Positions 42,426 to 51,785 of a stretch of DNA of 64,000 bases are shown piece by piece (position 1 is the stretch's first letter; each line of letters starts with the position of its first letter). A program made the translations under genes and the position numbers. Under the pieces are notes generated by a model. It had not been told where the DNA came from. It searched no databases and worked only from the letters and a program-made list of their open reading frames with translations. This DNA is from Bacillota bacterium (lineage in GTDB: Bacteria; Bacillota; Clostridia; Christensenellales; SZUA-584). The stretch lies in the NCBI GenBank assembly GCA_023459495.1, contig JAEWTL010000074.1, positions 1 to 64,000 on the forward strand, given 5' to 3'.

Positions 42426-44132
42426 CTACCATTTGACGATCCGGTAATACACCTTGGCGGTCAGCCGGTAGACGATGAAGTAAAGCAGCGCGAACACCAC
42501 GCATACGCCGCCGATGCACATGAGCACCAGGCCCCAGTCGTAGAGCATGAAGGTCTGCAGCATGCGCGCCATCATCCGGGAGGCGAATATCATGTGCAGC
42601 ACTGTCATGCCGAGCGGGATGAAGAACACCCACAGCACCTGGGTATTGATCGTGGCTTTCACCTGTGCGTCGTCCATGCCGACCTGCTGCAGAATGGCGA
42701 ATTGCGCCTTATCCTCATACCCCTCAGATATCTGCTTGAAGTAGATGATGAGTACGGTGACCGCGAGGAACAGGATGCCGAAGAACACGCCGAGGAACAG
42801 CAGCCCGCCGTACATTCCATAGCCCTCCTGGGCGGCGGTAAACACGTCGCTGATACCGCTGCTGTCAAACATACTGACGGATAGATCGTGCAGCGCACCC
42901 ACATAATTCAGGCAGTCCGTATCCGTGCCGTTTACATCAAAGCGCAGCGCGCCGTCAAAATAGAGCAGGCTTTGTGTATCCACCCATTCAGAGTCCGGAC
43001 GAACATAGTTGTTGCGCGTGAACTGCCCGTCTTCGGGCATCTCGTATGTCAGCTTGCCTCTGTCTGCGCTGAGCGTGACGTTATAATCGTCCGCCAGCGA
43101 CAGGGCAGCGCTCTCAAAATCCTGAATGGCCTGTTCGCCGCGGTCGGGGTTGATGTAGGCCTCCACGTCGTAGGGGTACATGCCCTCCAACATCTCCTCC
43201 TGTCCGAGATAGAGCGACAGTGTGCCGGAGACCGTCACGATGAGCATGGTGGAGAGGATGCAGATGGTCGCGAGCGACTTGGCGTTTTGCCGCATGCGCT
43301 GAAACATGCCGCCGATGGTGACGAAGTTGCGCGGCTTGTAATATAGCTTCTTGTTGGCACGCAGCGCACGCAGCGCCGAGATGCTGCCGGATGTAAACAG
43401 AATGTTGGTCGCAAGGATAACCAGTATGGCCAGCAAAAAGAACACGCCGAGCGCGGTGGCCGGAGAACTGATGCTCCATGCAAAGTAGTAGGAGGCGATG
43501 AGAAAAATTACACCAATCACTGTCAGCGGGATCATCAGCTTGGAGTCCTTCTCGCCCCGCTTTTCGCTGCTCATCAGCGCAATGGGGCTGGAGAGCCGCA
43601 CCTGCCGCAGGTTAAACAGCGAGGTGAAGAAGAACACCGCAAAGAACAGCAGGAACGTGATGATATACGCATAGGGCGATATGGAGAAAACGCTGCCTGC
43701 TGCTGCGCGAATCATCTTGAGCAGGATCAGAAACAGCAGCCTGCCGAATACCAGTGCAATGATTGCGCCGCCGACTACCCCGAGGCCCAGTGTGAGAAAG
43801 TTCTCCCACACCAGCACGCGCCCGACGTGGCGCTTTTCCAGCCCGAGTATGCCGTACAGCCCAAACTCCCGCTTTCGCCTTCCCACGATAAAGTTGTTGA
43901 TGTATATCATAAAGAAGAACGCGAAGATGGAGAATACGACCAGCCCTACGCCGAACAGCGATCTCGCGGTCTGTCCTGTGGGCAGGTTGGCCAGGCCCTT
44001 GGAGAACAGCAGCCCGCCAATCAGCAGATATACGCCGCTGATGACTGCGGTGGTCAGAATATATGGAAAAAAGGTTCTGCGATTGCGCCGGATGTTACTC
44101 CACGCCATCCGCAGATAAAACGCCTTAGCCAA
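42426..44132 (-). CDS. FtsX-like ABC permease (BceB type)
   Basis: 568 residues from TTG 44132, which overlaps the ATPase stop and has GGGGGCG upstream; the longer in-frame extension lies within the ATPase gene. Ten helices are predicted, with an extracellular domain of about 170 residues (about 280-455) between helices 7 and 8, as in BceB sensors of peptide antibiotics. Together with the next three genes it makes a Bce module that detects and removes cell-wall-active peptides. The target is not readable. Confidence 0.88.
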   Translation of the reverse strand: MAKAFYLRMAWSNIRRNRRTFFPYILTTAVISGVYLLIGGLLFSKGLANLPTGQTARSLFGVGLVVFSIFAFFFMIYINNFIVGRRKREFGLYGILGLEKRHVGRVLVWENFLTLGLGVVGGAIIALVFGRLLFLILLKMIRAAAGSVFSISPYAYIITFLLFFAVFFFTSLFNLRQVRLSSPIALMSSEKRGEKDSKLMIPLTVIGVIFLIASYYFAWSISSPATALGVFFLLAILVILATNILFTSGSISALRALRANKKLYYKPRNFVTIGGMFQRMRQNAKSLATICILSTMLIVTVSGTLSLYLGQEEMLEGMYPYDVEAYINPDRGEQAIQDFESAALSLADDYNVTLSADRGKLTYEMPEDGQFTRNNYVRPDSEWVDTQSLLYFDGALRFDVNGTDTDCLNYVGALHDLSVSMFDSSGISDVFTAAQEGYGMYGGLLFLGVFFGILFLAVTVLIIYFKQISEGYEDKAQFAILQQVGMDDAQVKATINTQVLWVFFIPLGMTVLHMIFASRMMARMLQTFMLYDWGLVLMCIGGVCVVFALLYFIVYRLTAKVYYRIVKW

Positions 44133-44892
44133 CGTCCGCGCCCCCTTCCGACAGCACCGAAAGATTGGCCACGATGCGCTCGAAGAACGCGTGGTTGTCA
44201 TTGTCGCCCCGGTAGATCTGCGAGAATATTTCCCCATCGCGGATGAAGAGCACGCGCGAGGCGTAGCTGGCCGCAAACGCGCTGTGCGTCACCATCAAAA
44301 TGGTTTTGCCGCCCTGATTGAGCGCGCGGAAGTTGCCCAGCAGGTTGGCGGACGCTTTGGAGTCGAGCGCGCCCGTGGGCTCGTCGGCAAGGATCAGCCG
44401 CGGGTCTGTAATGACCGCCCGCGCCACCGCGGCGCGCTGCTTCTCTCCGCCGGAGACCTCATAAGGGAACTTGGCGAGCAGTTTTTCGATGCCCAACATC
44501 TGTGCGATGGGCGTGATGCGGTGTTCCATCTCGGCGATGGGCGTCTGCGACAACACCAGCGGCAGCAGGATATTGTCCTTCAGCGAGAAGGTATCGAGCA
44601 GGTTGAAATCCTGAAACACGAATCCCAGATGCTTACGGCGAAACGCGGACATTTCCCGGTCACGAATCTGCGAAAAGCTCTTGCCGTCGAGGAACACGTC
44701 GCCCTCGGTCGGTTTGTCCAGCGAGGCGATGATGTTAAGCAGCGTGGTTTTGCCGCTGCCCGACGGCCCCATGATGGCCAAAAATTCGCCCTCGGCCACT
44801 TCGAAGCTGACGCGCTGCAGTGCCACGCACTGCTGAATCCGCAGCTTCGTATAATAAATTTTCTGTACGTTGCTTACCTTTAAAAGCTCCAT
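44125..44892 (-). CDS. ABC transporter ATP-binding protein (BceA type)
   Basis: 255 residues from ATG 44892 (GGGAGG upstream). Walker A GPSGSGKTTLL, Q-loop FVFQDFNLL, signature VSGGEKQR, Walker B LILADEPTGALD and H-loop MVTHS are all intact. It belongs to the MacB/LolD-like group that pairs with FtsX-type permeases. It overlaps the permease gene by 8 bp. Confidence 0.93.
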   Translation of the reverse strand: MELLKVSNVQKIYYTKLRIQQCVALQRVSFEVAEGEFLAIMGPSGSGKTTLLNIIASLDKPTEGDVFLDGKSFSQIRDREMSAFRRKHLGFVFQDFNLLDTFSLKDNILLPLVLSQTPIAEMEHRITPIAQMLGIEKLLAKFPYEVSGGEKQRAAVARAVITDPRLILADEPTGALDSKASANLLGNFRALNQGGKTILMVTHSAFAASYASRVLFIRDGEIFSQIYRGDNDNHAFFERIVANLSVLSEGGADVG

Positions 44893-44990
44893 GGTGATCC
44901 TCCCTGTCAGTATGAGAATATCATACCGTGAAAAAAATGCCGCATCCATCGCGGCGGCTTACAATTCTCAGCGCTTAACGTACATTTTTG

Positions 44991-45980
44991 TCACCTGAAT
45001 ATATTTGTATCCGCACTGGGGAAGCTCAGCGACACTTTGGTGCCCGATCCTACCTGCGACTCCACATGTATGGAGATGCGCAGCGCGTCTGCCGCTTTCT
45101 TCGCCAGATACAGCCCGATGCCCGATGCGCGCTCATCCACCCGCCCGTTATAGCCCGTATAGCCCTTGGAGAAGATGCGCGGCAGGTCCTCCGGCCGGAT
45201 GCCGATGCCGCTGTCCTCGATTACCAGCGCCCCGGACTGCATGAAAATTCGAATACCGCCGGAAGGGGTGTATTTGACCGCGTTGGAAAGTACCTGCTCC
45301 AAAATGAAGCCCAGCCACCGTTTGTCGCTGATAACCGTTTGGCTGATGGGCGCAATGTCCACAGACAGCTTCCGATAGACGAACAGCACGCCAAACTTCT
45401 TTACGCTTTCACGAACGACGGCACCCAGGTCGCAGGGTTCAATGACGAGGTCCGAGGAGATATCGGACAGCTTCACATACCGCAAAGCGAGGTCCGCGTA
45501 CCGCTCGATCTTGAACAGCTCCTGCCGGATGATGCCCGCGGTATCGCCTTCCGTCTTGGAGAGCACCAGCCCCAGCGCCGCGATGGGCGTTTTGATTTGA
45601 TGCACCCACAGCGTATAGTAATCGAGCGAGTCGCGCTGCGCGGTCTCTTCCCGTTTTTTGAGCACGTCGTACGCCCGCCCAAGATCGTTCAGCAAAGACA
45701 CGTAGTCGGCTTCGAGTGCGTCGCCCGGTATGGGCAGTTCTCGCGAGGCGTGATAAAGCTCCGCGGCCAGCGCTTTTAAGATGTTCCGGTGCCGCATATA
45801 CCGCGTCCCGTCGATGACGAGTATAAGCAGAAAGAAGAAGGTCAGCAGCAGCACGGTGTAGCGCGCATATACCATCTCCTGACCCGCGAGATATTGAACC
45901 GCGAGCGTCAATACAACGGCGACGGCGTAGAAGACGACCAGCGGCAGCCGGTATTTGAGATAGGAGATAAGCTTACTCAT
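44991..45980 (-). CDS. Sensor histidine kinase (BceS type)
   Basis: 329 residues. Two close N-terminal helices (about 10-28 and 38-58) with almost no extracellular loop mark an intramembrane-sensing kinase, which relies on the BceAB transporter for signal. H-box VHQIKTPIAALGL, N-box LEQVLSNAVKYTP, G1 VIEDSGIGI and G2 ASGIGLYLAKK are present. Its start overlaps the response regulator stop. Confidence 0.92.
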   Translation of the reverse strand: MSKLISYLKYRLPLVVFYAVAVVLTLAVQYLAGQEMVYARYTVLLLTFFFLLILVIDGTRYMRHRNILKALAAELYHASRELPIPGDALEADYVSLLNDLGRAYDVLKKREETAQRDSLDYYTLWVHQIKTPIAALGLVLSKTEGDTAGIIRQELFKIERYADLALRYVKLSDISSDLVIEPCDLGAVVRESVKKFGVLFVYRKLSVDIAPISQTVISDKRWLGFILEQVLSNAVKYTPSGGIRIFMQSGALVIEDSGIGIRPEDLPRIFSKGYTGYNGRVDERASGIGLYLAKKAADALRISIHVESQVGSGTKVSLSFPSADTNIFR

Positions 45981-46644
45981 GGATGGCGTACCCTTGGCCT
46001 TTGTGAGTGACGATGCAGTCCGTCAGCCCCGCGTCGTCCAGCGTTTTGCGCAGCCGGTTCACGTTGACTGTCAGCGTGTTGTCATCCACAAATTCGTCGC
46101 TGTCCCATAGCGCGAGCATCAGGTCTTCGCGGCTGACGATGCTGCCTTTTTTAGAGAGGAGCTGCTGCAATATGCGCACCTCGTTGCGCGTCAGTTCGGT
46201 TTTGACGCCGCCTTGCACGAGGCACAGCGCGCCTGCGTCCAGCACCGCACCGCGCAGGGTTAAGGAAGCGGGCATCTCATAGTCGTACGCGCGCCGCAGC
46301 ATGGCCTGTATCTTGGCGGTCAGCACCTCCATGGAGACCGGCTTTGTGATGTAGTCGTCGCCGCCCATGCTGACAGCCATCACCACATCCATGTTGTCCG
46401 AGCGGGAGGACAAAAAGATTACCGGCACCTTGGATCGCTTGCGAATCTCGCCGCACCAGTAAAAGCCATTGAAGAACGGCAGCGATATGTCCATCAGTAC
46501 CAGCTGCGGCGCGGCGGCTTCAAACGCGCCAAGGATGTCCGAAAAGTCGTCTGCTGCAATGGCTTCAAAGCCCCAGCGCAGCAGGCTCTGCCGAATCTCG
46601 GATGCGATCACCGGGTCGTCCTCTACGATCAATATCCTGTACAT
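45973..46644 (-). CDS. OmpR-family response regulator (BceR type)
   Basis: 223 residues. Receiver: E8-D9-D10, D52 in LVLMDISLP, and K101 in YITKPVS. The C-terminal winged helix contains LTRNEVRILQQLLSKKG and VNRLRKTLDD. It is the first gene of the leftward regulator-kinase-ATPase-permease operon and should activate it. Confidence 0.92.
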   Translation of the reverse strand: MYRILIVEDDPVIASEIRQSLLRWGFEAIAADDFSDILGAFEAAAPQLVLMDISLPFFNGFYWCGEIRKRSKVPVIFLSSRSDNMDVVMAVSMGGDDYITKPVSMEVLTAKIQAMLRRAYDYEMPASLTLRGAVLDAGALCLVQGGVKTELTRNEVRILQQLLSKKGSIVSREDLMLALWDSDEFVDDNTLTVNVNRLRKTLDDAGLTDCIVTHKGQGYAIHE

Positions 46645-46770
46645 CGCCGCTCCCTCCGAACGTGCCAGTTATTTCTGGAAAACAGTATACCACAGCGCGT
46701 AATGTACAACCAGCCCACGTATCGGTGCGTTGCTTGGCGAATCTTACCGGCAGCGGCGTGCCGGATATGG

Positions 46771-46776
46771 TATAAT
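46771..46776 (+). promoter_or_regulatory. Extended -10 promoter for the ArsC/Spx-like gene
   Basis: TATAAT preceded by TGG (extended -10), 25 bases before the start codon; no good -35. Confidence 0.5.
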
Positions 46777-46801
46777 GCAAGCGATGAGAAGGAGACTAAC
46801 C

Positions 46802-47149
46802 ATGCTTTTTATCTGCTATCCGAAGTGCACCACCTGCCAGAAAGCCCAGCGCTGGCTGGATGAGCGCGGGATTGCTTACGATTTTCGCGATATTAAGACG
46901 GACAACCCCAGCTGCGACGAGCTGAAGGACTGGTATCGACTCAGCGGGCTGCCACTGAAGCGGTTCTTCAATACCAGCGGACTGTTGTACAAACAGTTGG
47001 GGCTGTCGGAAAAGCTCATGTCCATGGGTGAGGAGGAGCAGCTCCGGCTGCTCGCCACAGATGGTATGCTCGTCAAGCGTCCGATTCTTGTGGATGGCAG
47101 CTTGGTACGGGTCGGCTTTAAGGAAGCGGAATGGGAGGGGATACGATGA
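46802..47149 (+). CDS. ArsC/Spx family thioredoxin-fold protein
   Basis: 115 residues from ATG 46802 (AAGGAG upstream). The N-terminal redox motif is CYPKCTTCQKAQRWL with a CxxC pair, then DIKTDNPSCDELKDW, a conserved RFFNTSG and LVKRPILVDGS. The layout is that of the arsenate reductase/Spx family; the two-cysteine motif is nearer to YffB/Spx-like members than to true arsenate reductases. Its stop overlaps the next start. Confidence 0.85.
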   Translation: MLFICYPKCTTCQKAQRWLDERGIAYDFRDIKTDNPSCDELKDWYRLSGLPLKRFFNTSGLLYKQLGLSEKLMSMGEEEQLRLLATDGMLVKRPILVDGSLVRVGFKEAEWEGIR

Positions 47150-47400
47150 GCAATATGACCGATATGGCCAACATCGGCCCGAAGCTGGAAGCACAGCTTG
47201 CCGAAGTGGGCATCCACACGCCGGAGGAACTGAAAGCCGTGGGCAGCCGTGAGGCCTGGCTGCGTATCAAGGCCATGGATCCCTCCGCCTGCCTGATGCG
47301 TCTTTGCGCTCTGGAAGGTGCGATTCGCGGCATTCGCTGGCACAACCTTGATGAGGATATAAAAAAAGAGATGCAGGCGTTTTACCACAGCCACAAGTAG
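47146..47400 (+). CDS. TfoX C-terminal domain protein
   Basis: 84 residues from ATG 47146, overlapping the upstream stop (ATGA). The helix-hairpin-helix-like TfoX_C motif is clear: NIGPKLEAQLAEVGIHTPEEL and the LEGAIRGIRWHNL ending. Free-standing forms are common in Firmicutes; in Gammaproteobacteria the domain belongs to a competence regulator. Function here unknown. Confidence 0.85.
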   Translation: MSNMTDMANIGPKLEAQLAEVGIHTPEELKAVGSREAWLRIKAMDPSACLMRLCALEGAIRGIRWHNLDEDIKKEMQAFYHSHK

Positions 47401-47461
47401 CGACGGTACATAAATTTCGAGACTCGTAGTAGTTGCAACAAAGCTGGAGTCCTGATGTAAA

Positions 47462-47499
47462 AAAGGACGCTTTACCGGGTAAGGGTATAGCAGTCCTTT
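47462..47499 (+). terminator. Terminator-like hairpin
   Basis: AAAGGAC (47462-47468) pairs with GTCCTTT (47493-47499), extended inward by GCT/AGC, then AATTTTATT. Confidence 0.65.
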
Positions 47500-47517
47500 A
47501 ATTTTATTCAAGTGTGA

Positions 47518-47565
47518 AGCCTTCTCATGGAGGAGAAGGTGGCGCGCAGCGCCGGATGAGGGGTA
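47518..47565. repeat. GGTGGCGCGCAGCGCC short dispersed repeat
   Basis: Contains CTTCTC...GAGAAG and GGTGGCGCGCAGCGCCGGA. The reverse complement of 63283-63320 has the same GGTGGCGCGTAGCGCCGGAGG core, so this is a repeat family. Confidence 0.6.
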
Positions 47566-47630
47566 AAGCCAAAGAAGGATCAATTTGAACACCTTGTCAG
47601 TCATCTGCCCGGTATCAGGCTCGCAAATTG

Positions 47631-49235
47631 CTACCGCGTAATGATGTGGCCTATGCCTTTGATCGTCTCCGCCTCTGCCACGCCAGCCTTAACCGCCTGC
47701 ACGCCGTTTACATATACCGCTTCGATGCCGTCCGGACGCTCGCACGCGTCGCCATGGGATGCAACAGTCACCGGATTGAACACCGTGATGTCCGCCGCAT
47801 ACCCTTCGCGTAGGTAGCCGCGTTGCGGGATGCCGAAACGGTCGGCAACCGCGCCGGTCATTTTGCGCACCACAGCCTCCATCGGCAGTACCTGAGTCTC
47901 GCGCGACATCTGAAGAAATTTTGGGAAGCAGCTATAGGCAGAGGCGTTCTGCACGCCCTCGGCCTCGATCCACGCATCCGTCATGAACAGCGACGGCTCA
48001 TGGCGCATGAGCTTTTTGATGATGTCTTCGCTGTAGTAGCGGTACATGTTGACGCGGCCCTTGCCCTCGCTTTCTTCCACGATCTTTAGGTACGTATCCA
48101 GTTCGCTCATCTTCCACCGCTTTGCGATTTCGCTGATGCGCAGGCCGCAGATATCCTTAAGGCTCTCGCCTGCCCACGCGATCTGGATATCCTCGAAGTT
48201 GAAGCCGAGCGCGCGCTTAGTGACGGCGATCTCCACCGCGAGCCGTGCACGGGCCGAAAAGCTGTGCTGTTTCTCTCTGGGCAGTGACAGGAACCAGCTG
48301 GGCAGCACCACTGTGATGACCGATACTCCAAACGTCATGGCATAGATGTCGTAGGCAATGTCGAGGCCTTCTGCCCTTGCCCGGTCGATCAGCGCCAGAC
48401 TCTCATCCACCGTGCGCCATGTGGATTTGCCCACATAGATGAGGTGGGAATACTGCATCTTGACGCCGGTTCGGCGCGTCAGCTCAATCATCTCTTTTAA
48501 GGCCCGCAGGTTGTGGGGTTCCCCGCCGATGGGCGGATTGTACGAGGTGGAAGCGGCGGAGCACGCGCGCTCATGCACGGTCAGGATGCCGCTGCGCTGC
48601 GCCACGATGCGCGCCGCCTCGTCGAGCTCCTCCCACGGCGCATACCGGTCCGGCTCATACATGAGCCCATACGATAGACCGAATACGCCCTGATCGAACG
48701 ATTCCTCGAGCTTTGCGTTGTGGCGCTTCAGCTCGTCCGACGTGAGCGGACGGTTTTCGTACCCGGAGATGCCGATGCGCACCGAGCCGTGTCCCTGCAG
48801 CGGCACGAGGTTCAGCGGTGAGGTCTTTTCCGCGGCAGCCCGCCAGCCCGCGAACGACGAATAATCCCCGAACGTTTCGCCCATGTCGAAAAGGCCGCTG
48901 CCCAGCAGATGATAATACGGCGTCCCAACCTCGAAGCCGAACGGGGAGAAGCCGCAGTTGCCGCTCACCTGCGTGGTGATGCCCTGCTCCACAAAAGGGA
49001 TGAAGTACGGTGCAGGGGCGCGACGCGCGGCGAACCAATCGTTGTGCGAGTGCGCATCGATGAAGCCCGGCGCGATGGCCTTGCCCGTGCAATCCACCAC
49101 CTGCCCGTCGAAATCCTCGGGCACAGCGCCGTTCAGCACACCGGTGATCGTGCCGTTCTCAAATATCACCGAACCTTCCCAAGGGGCAGAGCCGCTGCCG
49201 TCATAGATCATTCCATTCTTCAATAAGGTTTTCAT
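47631..49235 (-). CDS. N-acyl-D-amino-acid deacylase-like amidohydrolase
   Basis: 534 residues from ATG 49235 (GGAAGG upstream). The fold has the beta-sandwich split around a TIM barrel. Metal-site motifs: DAHSHND (about 61-67), the bridging Cys in VSGNCGF (about 90-96), VHERAC, YSHLI and the catalytic Asp in FMTDAW. The closing YLREGYAADITVFNP is family-typical. It would release D-amino acids from N-acyl forms or a related amide; the exact substrate is inferred. Confidence 0.88.
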   Translation of the reverse strand: MKTLLKNGMIYDGSGSAPWEGSVIFENGTITGVLNGAVPEDFDGQVVDCTGKAIAPGFIDAHSHNDWFAARRAPAPYFIPFVEQGITTQVSGNCGFSPFGFEVGTPYYHLLGSGLFDMGETFGDYSSFAGWRAAAEKTSPLNLVPLQGHGSVRIGISGYENRPLTSDELKRHNAKLEESFDQGVFGLSYGLMYEPDRYAPWEELDEAARIVAQRSGILTVHERACSAASTSYNPPIGGEPHNLRALKEMIELTRRTGVKMQYSHLIYVGKSTWRTVDESLALIDRARAEGLDIAYDIYAMTFGVSVITVVLPSWFLSLPREKQHSFSARARLAVEIAVTKRALGFNFEDIQIAWAGESLKDICGLRISEIAKRWKMSELDTYLKIVEESEGKGRVNMYRYYSEDIIKKLMRHEPSLFMTDAWIEAEGVQNASAYSCFPKFLQMSRETQVLPMEAVVRKMTGAVADRFGIPQRGYLREGYAADITVFNPVTVASHGDACERPDGIEAVYVNGVQAVKAGVAEAETIKGIGHIITR

Positions 49236-49396
49236 GCGATACCTTCCTTTAGCGGACAATTTGAGCGTATCGAGGACATGTTTTTTTTGAGTTGGGTCAA
49301 TTATGGCACTTTGATTGTATCACGCAGTGATGGGGAAGCAAAGCGCATTTTGCTTTGGAAAGGAATAAGCGAAGGGAGGGGGTACGTCAATATCGG

Positions 49397-50800
49397 TTAT
49401 GTTTCCCGGCGCTTTCTGTACAGCGCGGCAATACGCTTCTGGTAGAACAGCAGAACAGCGGGTACGAGCAAGAACACGATCCGCCCGATGATGGTGTTGG
49501 CAAAAAGGATTAGCGCACCCAGCCAACGGCTTCTGCCGCTGTATATGCCGTACACCGCCGAGCGGGGAATGTCTTTAACCATAGCTCCGGCTTCGGCAGC
49601 AGGCGGGTAATGGTCGATGTCCACCTTAACCGTATCATCCGTTATCTGTGTGATCCGCTCCACATAGACGATGTTGTTGTCCTTAAACAGCACGATCTGA
49701 TCCTCCGAGAGCGGGTACTGGACGTCGATTTTACGGAAGAAAGCGAGGTCATTGATCTCGATGGACGGCTGCATGGTGTCCGACTGGAAGATGTACGGGA
49801 TCGTGCCGCGGATGGTGATCTCGTTGCCGGGCGTGGCGGTGCTGATGAGGATGATGAGCACGTTGAACGCGAGCGCCGCGAGTATGAAGACGATCAGCAG
49901 CGCGGTGACGGCAGCGCTGAGCCATGCCCTGTGGCCGGACGGCGCGGCTTTTCTGGTCTCCTGCCGCTTTCCCGTGTCCGGGTCGACGCGCACGATTTCG
50001 ACGCCCGCCGGAAGGGCATCCTCCGCACGCGCAGACACACTGTAAAGCCGCGCAAGGTGCGAGGCGCGCAGCGACGCTGCCGCAATGCATATGATGAACA
50101 ACACGGTGGCGGCAGGCACATACCACGACTGGCCCATATCGAACAGCACCCCAAACTCCTGCATGGCCACGCGGTTGCGCAGGATGCCGTAGAAATCTGC
50201 GGCAGCCTTGAGCACGAACACGAGAACCACAGATGCGACCACCAGCAGCTGTGCGTCCTCGCGCTTTTTTACAAGAAGAGAAACAGCGGCGCATAGTGCT
50301 GTCAGCAGCAAAATGTCGATCAACCCGGCAACATACAGCGCGGGCATGTAGGCGTACACGAAGGTGTATTTTAAGAACACCGTGAGCAGCGCCGTGAACG
50401 CAAACCCCGCGGTATAGATGATCAACGCGGACCAAAGCAGCGCGGAGAGCTTGCCGAATATCATGACGGCGGGGCGGTAGCGCAGTTGGATGAGCATATA
50501 CCACGCATTGCGGCGGATCTCAGAGAAGAAAAGGAAGTCGTAGTACACGATGAAATAAACCATAGCAGCCAGCACTGCGGCATGGATATAGATGTAGAGC
50601 GTGGAATAGAAGCTGGGCTGCATGATCTCCGGCACTGCGTCGGACAGCACGCTCTCTTTGAGCGTCTGCAGCACAAAAAAGACCCCGAATGCCGCAAGGC
50701 CGGTGAACAGCGCAAGCGACATCCGCCGCCGGAGACTGATCCGGCTGTCGAGATATGCCTGCCGCGCTTCCTTTTTAAAATAGCTGCTCCGATAGATCAC
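49397..50800 (-). CDS. Fusion of an ABC-like permease and an inactive signal-peptidase-like domain
   Basis: 467 residues from GTG 50800 (start tentative). Residues 25-245 have six hydrophobic helices like an ABC-2 permease. After a linker and helix (about 295-318), residues 330-425 resemble the S26B/SipW peptidase: IPYIFQSDTMQPSIE parallels YSVESGSMEPTL, DQIVLFKD and IVYVERITQI parallel QIVTFH and VVTHRIVEV. The catalytic Ser is Thr342 and the His base is Glu, so cleavage is unlikely. A C-terminal helix pair follows. It overlaps the ABC-like gene by 26 bp. Confidence 0.75.
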   Translation of the reverse strand: MIYRSSYFKKEARQAYLDSRISLRRRMSLALFTGLAAFGVFFVLQTLKESVLSDAVPEIMQPSFYSTLYIYIHAAVLAAMVYFIVYYDFLFFSEIRRNAWYMLIQLRYRPAVMIFGKLSALLWSALIIYTAGFAFTALLTVFLKYTFVYAYMPALYVAGLIDILLLTALCAAVSLLVKKREDAQLLVVASVVLVFVLKAAADFYGILRNRVAMQEFGVLFDMGQSWYVPAATVLFIICIAAASLRASHLARLYSVSARAEDALPAGVEIVRVDPDTGKRQETRKAAPSGHRAWLSAAVTALLIVFILAALAFNVLIILISTATPGNEITIRGTIPYIFQSDTMQPSIEINDLAFFRKIDVQYPLSEDQIVLFKDNNIVYVERITQITDDTVKVDIDHYPPAAEAGAMVKDIPRSAVYGIYSGRSRWLGALILFANTIIGRIVFLLVPAVLLFYQKRIAALYRKRRET

Positions 50801-51785
50801 TTTTTTGAATCAGCTCCTCATACGCATTGCCGACCGTCTTTTCATTGACTTGCACGCTGCGCGGCACCACCCCAGCTTCGGCAATCTGCCGGAAGATGCG
50901 GGAGGGAGCGGCCTCTCCCTCAGCTTTGATCAGCAGGCTGCCGTCCTTCTCAGCCAGCGTGCAGTTGGCGAGGACAGGTTCGAGCCGTTTACGCACACTG
51001 GCAATATCCGGGTCGTTCACAACGACCGTCACCTTGTCCCATGTTTGGCGCAGTTCTTCGGTCGTGCCCTGATACAGGATGCGTCCGCCCGTAATGAACG
51101 CCGTGTGGCTGCAAGCTGCTTGAATGAGTGAGCAGTCTTTGGTGCCAATAACGAGCGTTTTACCGCGCTGCGTGATTCGCTCCGCAACCCGGGCGACGGC
51201 TCCGCGCAGTTTATCGTCGAAGGCCGCTTCCGGCAGGTTAAACACGATCAGCAGGCAATTGGAATATGCAGCGGCGATTAGCGCGAGCACTGCTTTCTCT
51301 TCCTCCGTCATCCAGCGGATGCCCGACAACGAGATATGCCCGATGCCGATACCGATCAGCAGCTCAAACAGCTCCTCCTGCATTGAGAGGCGGTCGTCCC
51401 GCAGGTTTTCTGTGGCAAACATCAGGTATTCCAGCGCGTTCATGTTGTCGTACAGCATGTCCGTATCGCCGATGTAAAACACGTGCGGCAATATCACACG
51501 TTTGCGGCGCAACATGCCCCGCTCGATCAGCACGCATTTGCCGCCGCCGTATGGACGGATGTTTCCCATGACCTCCAGCAGCAGCCGAATCTCAAAGCCG
51601 GTGCGCGCCGTGATGCCCCAGCTTTGCCCGCGCCCAATGGTCAGGTCAATACCGCTGAGCACTCGGCGAGGCTCACTGCCTTCCTTTTGGACGCACTCTT
51701 CGCTGGACAGCGCCGCTATGGACACGACAGTCTGGATATTCGGTTCGGATGTTTTGTTCCGCCGCTGCATACGCACCTTCCTCAT
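50775..51785 (-). CDS. Degenerate ABC-ATPase-like protein
   Basis: 336 residues with the overall ABC ATPase layout (RVLSGIDLTIGRGQSWGI start, then ITGGRILYQGTTEELR), but all motifs are lost. Walker A reads ITARTGFEIRLLL without Lys, the signature is LSGIRWMTEE, Walker B is CLLIVFNLPE without Asp-Glu, and the H-loop His is Lys in LVIGTKD. It cannot be a normal ATPase. An extra C-terminal domain of about 90 residues follows. Start overlaps the SipW stop by 4 bp, so the two are translationally coupled. Confidence 0.75.
   Translation of the reverse strand: MRKVRMQRRNKTSEPNIQTVVSIAALSSEECVQKEGSEPRRVLSGIDLTIGRGQSWGITARTGFEIRLLLEVMGNIRPYGGGKCVLIERGMLRRKRVILPHVFYIGDTDMLYDNMNALEYLMFATENLRDDRLSMQEELFELLIGIGIGHISLSGIRWMTEEEKAVLALIAAAYSNCLLIVFNLPEAAFDDKLRGAVARVAERITQRGKTLVIGTKDCSLIQAACSHTAFITGGRILYQGTTEELRQTWDKVTVVVNDPDIASVRKRLEPVLANCTLAEKDGSLLIKAEGEAAPSRIFRQIAEAGVVPRSVQVNEKTVGNAYEELIQKSDLSEQLF

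Noticed and set aside
46802..47149. Arsenic resistance operon
   Set aside because: No arsB, acr3 or arsR homologue lies nearby, and the CxxC motif fits Spx/YffB-like proteins better.
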